Part shown: positions 1 to 4,566 of the stretch, piece after piece
Position numbering within the stretch: position 1 is the first letter of the stretch
Layout: every line of letters begins with the position of its first letter
Assembly (NCBI GenBank): GCA_003554685.1
Contig: PWHA01000202.1
Location: 1-5,299 of the forward strand
Direction: 5' to 3'
Length of the DNA: 5,299 nt
Source: Halanaerobiaceae bacterium
GTDB lineage: Bacteria; Bacillota; Halanaerobiia; Halanaerobiales; Halarsenatibacteraceae
Position numbers and translations under genes: made by a program
Notes under the pieces: generated by a model
What the model saw: only the letters and a program-made list of their open reading frames with translations
Told to the model about the DNA's origin: nothing
Database searches by the model: none

Positions 1-71
1 AGGAGTATGAATTTGAATTTGTAGCTAATTATTTGGCAGAGGAGACTGGTTTTTTTGAAGGTTTGTTTTAA
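1..71 (+). CDS. 3' end of an unidentified gene (partial)
   Basis: An open frame enters from the left edge (first full codon at 3) and ends at TAA 69-71. Its 22 visible residues begin EYEFEFVANYLAEE and end TGFFEGLF. There is no in-frame start codon inside the window, so if it is real the gene begins further left. The composition is acidic and aromatic, without low-complexity sequence, which suits a genuine C-terminus in this acidic proteome. The stretch is too short to assign a family. No terminator follows directly; the nearest hairpin is at 233-268 and may serve this gene as well as the convergent one. Chance readthrough of a short open frame cannot be excluded. Confidence 0.4.
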   Translation, partial: EYEFEFVANYLAEETGFFEGLF

Positions 72-94
72 TTACTGCAAAAACAAAAGAAAAG

Positions 95-122
95 TTTTAT
101 AATCTACTTTTTATAATCTACT
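95..122. repeat. Perfect tandem 14-bp direct repeat
   Basis: The 14-mer TTTTATAATCTACT occurs twice head to tail, at 95-108 and 109-122, with no mismatch and no spacer. Each copy contains a TATAAT hexamer. A simple slippage duplication in AT-rich intergenic DNA is the most economical explanation. A doubled -10 element is possible, but neither copy has a good -35 hexamer at the right distance. Confidence 0.8.
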
Positions 123-227
123 AATGTTAATATATTATGATTTATCAACTTAAAACTTTTGTTTTCCACTTTGCCATCAGTTTGCTGATTGGATTTTTTG
201 TTGCGAAGAGGCTATAATTATACACAT

Positions 228-268
228 AAAAACCCTGCCCTTCTTAATTGATGAAGTAAAGGGCAGGG
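228..268 (-). terminator. Intrinsic terminator of the FMN-binding protein gene, possibly bidirectional
   Basis: CCCTGCCCTT at 233-242 pairs perfectly with AAGGGCAGGG at 259-268, a 10-bp GC-rich stem around a 16-nt loop that can close three more pairs (243-245 with 254-256). Read on the minus strand the stem is followed by five T residues (232-228), as expected for a rho-independent terminator about 35 bp beyond the stop codon at 303. On the plus strand the stem is followed by AGTTTT, so it could also stop weakly in that direction and serve the gene ending at 71. Confidence 0.8.
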
Positions 269-302
269 AGTTTTAAATACTCTTTATTTTAGCTGCCTTT
301 AT

Positions 303-974
303 TTATTTGTCCCAGCCTGCTTTATCCAGAGCGTTATTTACAGCTTCTATCCATCTTTCTGAGCTCCCGGTTGCACCTGAGTATGTATCCACATCAGGTC
401 TATCCAAAATCTCAAAGGCCTCAGCTACCAGATTTTGAGCAAAGTGGTAGTGAATCCAGCCATAATCTTCGTCCTTAAATTCTCCATCGTCTTGAGCCTC
501 TTCAAGCCTTACGTTAACAATATCATTGCCTTCTACTGTTACCCAGGCGATGCCTCTATTGCCTCTTTCACTAACTTCTGATACTCCTAAGAAGGTGCCG
601 TCAAACTGTTCTATACCTTCAGCTTTATCAAGAGCTCTTTCTACTGCCTGGATGGCTTTTTCACTTGTTCCTGTGGCACCTGTGTAAGTATCTATATCAG
701 CAGAATCAGCGTTTATAAAACGCTCAGGCAAAACTTCCATAGCTTCATGCCATTCATCTAAAGGATAACCTTCACCTTTAGCTTCGCCCAGCTCAGTATA
801 TTCCGTAAGCTCAATTCCAGTAATGCTGTCACCATTGAGTGTCACTACCGCTTCCACGTAACCATGTTCATTTGCATCAGAATAGCCAGTAAATTCTCTT
901 GTTTCTGCCATGGCAGTAAAACCAACTCCAAATATTACTGCAACTGCCAGGATTAAGATTAAACCTTTTTTCAC
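303..974 (-). CDS. Secreted double FMN-binding domain protein, probable ApbE flavinylation substrate
   Basis: This 223-residue protein has a Sec signal peptide (KK at 2-3, hydrophobic 5-20, likely cleavage after AMA at 23) with no lipobox cysteine, so it should be exported and released or loosely held. Two FMN-binding (NqrC/RnfG-type) domains follow, about residues 28-118 and 125-221. Each ends in the motif D-T-Y-(T/S)-G-A-T, at 95-101 and 196-202, exactly 101 residues apart. In this family the last Thr (101 and 202 here) is the residue to which the flavin transferase ApbE attaches FMN through a phosphoester bond, so the mature protein should carry two flavins. There are no cysteines or haem motifs. 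A role in extracytoplasmic electron transfer is inferred; no partner is visible. The mature part is strongly acidic, as in salt-adapted proteins. The start is GTG at 974-972, chosen because AGGAGTGG (988-981) sits 6 nt upstream and the signal peptide begins there. Monocistronic here, with its own promoter and terminator. Confidence 0.9.
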   Translation of the reverse strand: MKKGLILILAVAVIFGVGFTAMAETREFTGYSDANEHGYVEAVVTLNGDSITGIELTEYTELGEAKGEGYPLDEWHEAMEVLPERFINADSADIDTYTGATGTSEKAIQAVERALDKAEGIEQFDGTFLGVSEVSERGNRGIAWVTVEGNDIVNVRLEEAQDDGEFKDEDYGWIHYHFAQNLVAEAFEILDRPDVDTYSGATGSSERWIEAVNNALDKAGWDK

Positions 975-996
975 TTTTTACCACTCCTAGTTTGGA

Positions 997-1051
997 ATTA
1001 TAGTATTAAGTTATTCTAGTAACATGTTATCACACTTTATATGGATATCAA
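997..1051 (-). promoter_or_regulatory. Promoter region of the FMN-binding protein gene
   Basis: Two sigma-A-type candidates lie upstream of the GTG start. The better one is TTGATA (1051-1046), 16 nt, then TAACAT (1029-1024) preceded by TGA, an extended -10; this would give a leader of roughly 40 nt. The second is a perfect TATAAT (1002-997) whose -35 (ATGTTA) is poor and whose start point would fall almost on the ribosome binding site. The perfect 10-bp palindrome TAACATGTTA at 1020-1029 overlaps the first -10 and could be an operator. All of this is read from sequence alone. Confidence 0.4.
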
Positions 1052-1164
1052 GTGAAATAATTTACCTGGGCCTTTGTATTCTTTCCAAGCCCTGAGTATC
1101 TTACCGGCCAAATACCAAATTTTCTCCATTTAGGCTTAAATCTTCCAGATGAGTGTGATCTGAT

Positions 1165-1194
1165 TTGAACTTTAGTTTATAACTCTGCTATAAT
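1165..1194 (+). promoter_or_regulatory. Promoter of the DUF134 gene (extended -10)
   Basis: TTGAAC (1165-1170), an 18-nt spacer and a perfect TATAAT (1189-1194) preceded by TGC make a good extended -10 sigma-A promoter. Transcription would start near 1201, giving a leader of about 28 nt that carries the GGAG at 1217-1220 before the ATG at 1229. Its direction is divergent from the FMN-binding protein promoter about 140 bp to the left. Confidence 0.65.
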
Positions 1195-1228
1195 TAAGTC
1201 ATAAAAAGAAAACAATGGAGTGATAAAC

Positions 1229-1609
1229 ATGGTCAGACCGAAAAAGGAGAGAAGAATTGAAAATATACCGGAATCCAAATTTTATAAACCTGCCGGCATT
1301 CCCAATGCCAGACTGGAGAGAGTCTCACTCACCTTTGAAGAAGTGGAGGCAGTGCGGCTTAAAGATCTGGAGGGTTTAAATCAGCAGGAAGCTGCTGATA
1401 AAATGGAGGTTTCCCGCCCCACCTTTCAGCGCATTTTGACCGAAGCCCGTCAAAAAATCGCCGAAGCTCTGATTGAGGGAAAATCTCTTAAATTCGAGGG
1501 TGGCAGCTATCGCCTGCAGCCCCGCTGCGGCGAGTGCGGCAGGGATCTAAAAGAGTCCCATCCCGGCAGACATCGGCATGGTCAGCCCAGATGTCAGGAA
1601 TGTGAGTGA
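1229..1609 (+). CDS. DUF134/UPF0251 family helix-turn-helix protein with C-terminal zinc-ribbon-like motif
   Basis: This 126-residue protein belongs to the UPF0251/DUF134 family, whose hallmarks are all present: the basic start MVRPKK, FYKPAGIP (18-25), the segment EAVRLKDLEGL (40-50), and a sigma-70 region 4-like helix-turn-helix (about 50-82) with EAADKMEVSRPTFQRIL. The tail adds C100-x2-C103 and C122-x2-C125 with His111, His115 and His117 between, a plausible zinc or metal site. Members are presumed DNA-binding regulators, and in many anaerobes they are encoded next to NifX-like and Mrp/MinD-type genes as here, but their targets are largely unproven. Regulation of the downstream metal-cluster operon is inference. 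I chose the ATG at 1229 over the in-frame GTG at 1220 because GGAG (1217-1220) lies 8 nt upstream of the ATG and overlaps the GTG. The gene has its own promoter and is followed by a long hairpin, so it looks monocistronic. Confidence 0.92.
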   Translation: MVRPKKERRIENIPESKFYKPAGIPNARLERVSLTFEEVEAVRLKDLEGLNQQEAADKMEVSRPTFQRILTEARQKIAEALIEGKSLKFEGGSYRLQPRCGECGRDLKESHPGRHRHGQPRCQECE

Positions 1610-1671
1610 GAGACCATATTGTCAATTATCAACTTTTGATTTGAGGATTCAGTCAGCATATTTTTTCAACT

Positions 1672-1745
1672 AAACTGGAACCAATGAAAACTGCAGGCAA
1701 TAGACTCAATCTGCCTCCAGAGATCAGGTTCCAGTTTTATTTTAT
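1672..1745 (+). terminator. Long-stem terminator-like hairpin after the DUF134 gene
   Basis: AAACTGGAACC (1672-1682) pairs perfectly with GGTTCCAGTTT (1727-1737), an 11-bp stem running into the T-rich tail TTTTATTTTATT (about 1735-1746). The 44-nt interior can itself fold a small hairpin (AGGCA 1695-1699 with TGCCT 1712-1716). The interior is long for a simple terminator, and the 5' arm starts about 60 nt after the DUF134 stop. Termination of the DUF134 transcript is the simplest reading; a structured leader element is less likely because the next promoter lies downstream of it. Confidence 0.6.
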
Positions 1746-1751
1746 TCGTTC

Positions 1752-1785
1752 TTGACATATGTTTGAAACTATGTTAGGATATAAT
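1752..1785 (+). promoter_or_regulatory. Promoter of the DUF5320 gene with possible operator in the spacer
   Basis: A perfect -35 TTGACA (1752-1757) is followed after 17 nt by TAGGAT (1775-1780), a 4-of-6 match to -10; a perfect TATAAT overlaps at 1780-1785 but with a 22-nt spacer. The spacer contains a near-palindrome, CATATGTTTGAAACTATG (1756-1773), in which CATA...GTTT mirrors AAAC...TATG around a central G apart from one extra T. Such a placement between the hexamers is typical of a repressor site. The leader would be about 45-50 nt. Confidence 0.55.
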
Positions 1786-1835
1786 TGAAATGAACAAATG
1801 CTCAAAAGAGGAAGAGAAAAAGGAGGGTGTTAATT

Positions 1836-2192
1836 ATGCCACGTGGAGATGGCACTGGACCTGCTGGAAGAGGTCCCCTGACAGGGAGAGGTGCTGGCTA
1901 CTGTGCAGGATATAATGTTCCCGGTTGTGCCAATCTTGCCGCAGGGAAGGGTTTAGGACTGGCCCGCGGCTATCGGGGCGGCAGAGGTCCGGGCGGCGGA
2001 AGAGGAGCGGTTAGACCGGCTGGAACGCCACCCGTTCATATCAGAAGTCCCCGGTATTATGGTCCGAAGCTTTCTGAAGATGAGGTTAGTGAACAGGAAT
2101 TGGAAAATTTAGAGAGAACCGCTGAAGAACTGGAGGTTAGTCTGAATGCTGTCAGAGAGAGAATCAATCAGCTGGAAACAGAGGCAGACTAG
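1836..2192 (+). CDS. DUF5320 family Gly/Arg-rich protein with C-terminal coiled coil
   Basis: This 118-residue protein opens with the DUF5320 signature, MPRGDGTGPAGRGPLTGRGA, followed by GYCAGYNVPGC (21-31), then a Gly/Arg-rich stretch (about 37-60), a short Pro-rich linker (61-78) and an acidic helical region (about 82-117) whose heptad-like leucines suggest a coiled coil. Cys23 and Cys31 are the only cysteines. The family has no established biochemical function. It recurs in anaerobes beside NifX-like and Mrp/MinD Fe-S ATPase genes, so a role in that metal-cluster system is likely by context; the flexible head and coiled coil suggest a scaffold or adaptor, which is inference. I chose ATG 1836 because a near-perfect AAGGAGGGTG (1820-1829) precedes it by about 7 nt; the in-frame GTG at 1827 lies inside that site. 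A strong terminator follows 11 nt after the stop codon. Confidence 0.88.
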   Translation: MPRGDGTGPAGRGPLTGRGAGYCAGYNVPGCANLAAGKGLGLARGYRGGRGPGGGRGAVRPAGTPPVHIRSPRYYGPKLSEDEVSEQELENLERTAEELEVSLNAVRERINQLETEAD

Positions 2193-2203
2193 AGATGCCC
2201 TCA

Positions 2204-2244
2204 GTCTACTCCGTCCCTGTGGGCGGAGTAGACAAAATTTTTTT
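2204..2244 (+). terminator. Strong intrinsic terminator or attenuator between DUF5320 and the NifX/ATPase operon
   Basis: GTCTACTCCGTCC (2204-2216) pairs with GGGCGGAGTAGAC (2221-2233) to form a 13-bp stem with a single G-U pair and a CTGT tetraloop, followed by AAAA and seven T residues (2238-2244). It starts 11 nt after the DUF5320 stop. Because no clear promoter is visible between it and the next genes, partial readthrough may feed the downstream operon, which would make it an attenuator setting the ratio of DUF5320 to ATPase transcripts. Confidence 0.88.
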
Positions 2245-2262
2245 AAGGGGTCTATTCTTTGT

Positions 2263-2417
2263 ATGAGTGATTTAGAGCAGATTGATAAACTTGAGAGAAG
2301 ATTAAAGGACAGAGGCCATAAAATTACGGAATAATATACAGTAACTGTTGAAAGATAATCGAAAAATTTTATGGCTGCTGTCAGGGTTGTCGGTATAAAA
2401 AATGGAGGTGTAGATGA
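2263..2417 (+). pseudogene. Remnant of a Fur/PerR-family regulator with an internal deletion
   Basis: A start at ATG 2263, with AAGGGG at 2245-2250, gives 23 codons before TAA 2332-2334. They begin MSDLEQIDKLERRL and end KDRGHKITE, which resembles the N-terminal helix of Fur-family proteins, where a sequence of the type (R/G)-G-x-(K/R)-I/L-T is followed by PQR. In another frame, from 2352 to TGA 2415-2417, the stretch KIIEKFYGCCQGCRYKK matches the usual Fur/PerR C-terminus, of the form (I/F)YG-x-C-x2-C, the second half of the structural zinc site. The middle of about 100 residues (the rest of the winged helix and the sensory metal site) is missing, and the frames differ. The old stop overlaps the next start as ATGA, the coupling expected of an ancestral operon gene. 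The 23-codon piece may still be translated, but it could not act as a Fur protein. Both matches are short and made by eye, so the family call is moderate. Confidence 0.5.
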
Positions 2418-2788
2418 TGAAGATTGCTATTACTGCCGAGAATCAGGGATCAACTGATGTTGTCAGGGTGGATCCGCGCTTTGGTCGATCTTCGTATTTT
2501 GTTATTTTCAACAGAGATGATGAGAGCATAGAATTTATTAAAAATCAGGGATCTGATACCAGCCACGGAGCAGGAGTGCAGGCTGTGCAGACCCTGGTGG
2601 ATAAAGATATCGAGGTTTTAATCACCGGGAGAGTGGGGCCTAAGGCTTTTAGAGGGTTACAGGAAGCTGGTATTGATATATATTTGACCGATGATAACAC
2701 CATTAAAAATGCGCTCACCGCTTTTGAAAATGATGAGCTTACAAAGTCCGGGGGGCCAACGGGTGGAAAGCATCCAGGCCGGAAATAG
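2414..2788 (+). CDS. NifX/NafY-like dinitrogenase Fe-Mo cofactor biosynthesis-domain protein, cysteine-free
   Basis: This 124-residue protein has the NifX/NafY/ORP fold (dinitrogenase iron-molybdenum cofactor domain, PF02579): first strand MKIAITAEN, the segment VDPRFGRSSYFVIF (19-32), the helix GAGVQAVQTLVDK (52-64), EVLITGRVGPKAF (67-79) and the final strand IDIYLTDD. Family members bind or carry metal-sulfur clusters. Unlike many relatives and its partner encoded at 4567, it has no cysteine at all, with Ser-Ser where the partner has Cys-Pro, and only one histidine in its Gly-rich tail (GGPTGGKHPGRK). It may therefore bind a cluster without Cys ligands or act as a non-binding partner. GGAGG (2404-2408) serves either ATG 2414 or ATG 2417; 2414 is given because it overlaps the upstream stop as ATGA, and 2417 would give the more usual MKIAI start. 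It is the first intact gene of the operon, 9 bp ahead of the first ATPase. Confidence 0.88.
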   Translation: MMKIAITAENQGSTDVVRVDPRFGRSSYFVIFNRDDESIEFIKNQGSDTSHGAGVQAVQTLVDKDIEVLITGRVGPKAFRGLQEAGIDIYLTDDNTIKNALTAFENDELTKSGGPTGGKHPGRK

Positions 2789-2797
2789 GGGGATCAT

Positions 2798-3655
2798 ATG
2801 CAAATCACAGTGATGAGTGGCAAGGGAGGGACCGGTAAAACTACAATTGCCACTAATATGGCCCTCTCACTGCAAGGTGTGCAGTTTATAGATGCTGATG
2901 TGGAAGAACCCAACTCCGCCATCTTTTTGCGGCCTGAACTTTCCGAAGAGGAAAAAATAGTCTGGCGTAATATACCTGAGATAGACCACGATAAATGCAA
3001 CAGGTGCAGGGAGTGCATAGATTTTTGTGAATATAATGCTCTTGCCGTGCTGGGTGAAAAATTATACGTCTATCCCGAGCTCTGCGGCAGCTGCGGTGGT
3101 TGCAAAATAATCTGCCCTGAAGATGCCATTTCTGATAAAAAAAGGCAGGTGGGAAAAATCAATTGGGGGAAGATAAACGCCAGAGATGATTGTGACAGCA
3201 TGGAATTCTGGCAGGGTGAGATGACCATAGGTGAAGCATCAGCCGTGCCGTTGATTGAAGAACTGAAAAAAGAAATAAATGAGGAGAGGACAGTAATAAT
3301 CGATGCTCCTCCGGGAGCCAGTTGTTCGGTTATTGAGAGTGCAGTTAATAGTGACTTTATCCTGCTGGTGACAGAACCAACACCATTTGGGCTGCATGAT
3401 CTGAAAATAGCAGTAGAGCTGGCTGAAAAATTGGATATACCTTATGGTGTTATCATAAACCGTTCAGATCCTGAGGGAGATGAGATTATCGAAGATTACT
3501 GTCAGGATAAACACATAAAGATATTACTGAAGATTCCTTTCAGCAGAAAAATTGCCGTTCTTTACTCCCGGGGCAAACCCTTTGTAAAGGAAATGAAAGA
3601 ATGGCGGGAGAAATTTGTGGATTTGATGGCTGATATCGAGGGGATAACAGCATGA
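2798..3655 (+). CDS. MinD/Mrp-type P-loop ATPase with inserted 2x[4Fe-4S] ferredoxin domain (first of pair)
   Basis: A cytoplasmic 285-residue SIMIBI-class ATPase. The deviant Walker A is G8-K-G-G-T-G-K14-T-T16, with the signature Lys9 that in MinD/ParA/Mrp proteins reaches across a dimer to the partner's nucleotide. DADVEEPN (32-39) is switch I, VIIDAPPG (166-173) is Walker B/switch II, and N221-R-S-D224 fits base recognition. Between switch I and Walker B sits a ferredoxin module with two clusters: C67-x2-C70-x2-C73-x3-C77 and C96-x2-C99-x2-C102-x3-C106-P. Only the second keeps the Pro after the last Cys. This layout matches the paired MinD-like Fe-S ATPases of the Desulfovibrio ORP locus (DVU2103/DVU2104). 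The protein likely couples ATP hydrolysis to redox state or cluster delivery; the client is unknown. AGGGGGA (2787-2793) precedes the ATG by 4 nt. It overlaps the next gene by 4 nt (ATGA), so translational coupling and equal amounts of the two ATPases are likely. Confidence 0.93.
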   Translation: MQITVMSGKGGTGKTTIATNMALSLQGVQFIDADVEEPNSAIFLRPELSEEEKIVWRNIPEIDHDKCNRCRECIDFCEYNALAVLGEKLYVYPELCGSCGGCKIICPEDAISDKKRQVGKINWGKINARDDCDSMEFWQGEMTIGEASAVPLIEELKKEINEERTVIIDAPPGASCSVIESAVNSDFILLVTEPTPFGLHDLKIAVELAEKLDIPYGVIINRSDPEGDEIIEDYCQDKHIKILLKIPFSRKIAVLYSRGKPFVKEMKEWREKFVDLMADIEGITA

Positions 3656-4533
3656 AAAAGTTGACAGTTATCAGTGGCAAAGGTGGAACAGGAAAAACCA
3701 CATTTGTGGCCAATCTGGCTTTCCTGGCGGGAAAAGCTGTTCTGGCTGACTGTGATGTGGATGCACCCAACCTTCATCTGTTGATGTCGCCGGAGGTCAT
3801 CCATCACGAGGATTACCTGGGAGGCAGACTGGCTGTAAAAGACCATGATAGATGTACGGATTGCGGAATATGCCGGGAGCTGTGCAATTTTAAGGCTATC
3901 AATTCTGATAACGAGATAATAGACTATAGATGTGATGGCTGCGGTCTCTGTGTGGCCAGGTGTCCGGAAGCCGCGCTCAGACTCGTTAAAAATATAACAG
4001 GAGTTATCTTTTATTCAAGTTCGCGGACAGGCCCCATGGTTCATGCCCGACTGAAAATTGGAGCAGAAAATTCGGGCAGGCTGGTCAGCAGAGTTAGAGA
4101 AGAGGCGGAAAACCTGGCGGAGGAGAAAGGTTATGGTCTGCTTCTTATCGATGGTTCGCCCGGTATAGGCTGTCCCGTGATAGCGTCTCTGGGCGGGGCT
4201 GACGGAGCCCTCATAGTTTCTGAACCAACAGAGTCTGGAATTTCTGATATGAAGAGAATACTTGAAGTCACAGCACATTTTTCCCTGCCGGCATTTATGG
4301 TGATAAATAAATATGATATAAATATAGAGCTGACCAACTATATAATTGATTACTGTCAGGAAAATGATATTCCCATCCTGGGCAGTGCCCCTTTCGATGA
4401 AACTGCAGTGAGAGCCATGAAAAAAGGAGAGCTGGTAGTTGAATTTGCGGAGAGCAGCAGGATTGCAATAAGTTTAAGAAAGATATGGGCACGGACAGAA
4501 AAAGAGTTTTTACAGAAAAAAATTATACAATAA
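3652..4533 (+). CDS. MinD/Mrp-type P-loop ATPase with inserted 2x[4Fe-4S] ferredoxin domain (second of pair)
   Basis: A 293-residue paralogue of the preceding gene product with the same order of parts: deviant Walker A G9-K-G-G-T-G-K15-T-T17, switch I CDVDAPN (34-40), ferredoxin insert with C68-x2-C71-x2-C74-x3-C78 and C94-x2-C97-x2-C100-x3-C104-P, Walker B/switch II LLLIDGSPGIGC (163-174), then SEPTESG (190-196) and N219-K-Y-D222. Both paralogues have a Cys shortly after the switch II Pro-Gly (Cys174 here, Cys176 in the first), close to where a nucleotide-driven change would be felt. The two differ clearly over most of their length, so this is an old duplication, and a heterodimer is likely by analogy with ORP-type pairs (inference). 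The start ATG lies inside the upstream stop, with GAGGGG (3638-3643) 8 nt before it. The C-terminus is Lys-rich (EKEFLQKKIIQ). The next gene follows after 33 bp without a visible promoter or terminator. Confidence 0.93.
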   Translation: MKKLTVISGKGGTGKTTFVANLAFLAGKAVLADCDVDAPNLHLLMSPEVIHHEDYLGGRLAVKDHDRCTDCGICRELCNFKAINSDNEIIDYRCDGCGLCVARCPEAALRLVKNITGVIFYSSSRTGPMVHARLKIGAENSGRLVSRVREEAENLAEEKGYGLLLIDGSPGIGCPVIASLGGADGALIVSEPTESGISDMKRILEVTAHFSLPAFMVINKYDINIELTNYIIDYCQENDIPILGSAPFDETAVRAMKKGELVVEFAESSRIAISLRKIWARTEKEFLQKKIIQ

Positions 4534-4566
4534 GTATCAAAAAATTATAATGCAGAGGTGGTAGCA

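Noticed and set aside
189..218. TTGGAT-18-TATAAT plus-strand promoter-like sequence
   Set aside because: The -35 is weak and the transcript would run straight into the hairpin at 233-268 and the convergent gene; nothing plausible is left for it to express except a very short RNA.
1037..1129. 30-codon minus-strand ORF with basic residues, beginning MEKIWYLAGK
   Set aside because: There is no ribosome binding site, the length is expected by chance, its 3' end runs over the -35 of the flavoprotein promoter, and no family is recognised.
1220..1228. In-frame GTG start for the DUF134 protein, three codons upstream
   Set aside because: The GTG overlaps the GGAG ribosome binding site at 1217-1220. 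The same reasoning rejects GTG 1827 for DUF5320 and GTG 4558 for the second NifX-like protein.
1628..1640. ATCAA-CTT-TTGAT inverted repeat, similar to half-sites of FNR-type regulators
   Set aside because: The half-sites are in the wrong order and spacing for an FNR box, and it sits just after the DUF134 stop, away from any promoter.
1850..1864. Sigma-54-like element TGGCAC-N5-CTGC
   Set aside because: It has one mismatch to TGGCAC-N5-TTGC, which is tempting since the Desulfovibrio ORP genes are sigma-54 dependent. It lies inside the DUF5320 reading frame, where the conserved GDGTGPAG dictates the bases, would start transcription within the gene, and no sigma-54 activator is in the window.
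2146..2262. Upstream extension of the Fur-like N-terminal piece, overlapping the end of DUF5320
   Set aside because: The extended frame runs through the terminator hairpin, its added 39 residues resemble no protein, and the AAGGGG at 2245-2250 and the Fur-like sequence both point to the ATG at 2263.
3540..4492. Long open frames on the minus strand opposite the two ATPase genes
   Set aside because: They are antisense to well-supported, motif-rich genes, lack ribosome binding sites and show no recognisable domains.
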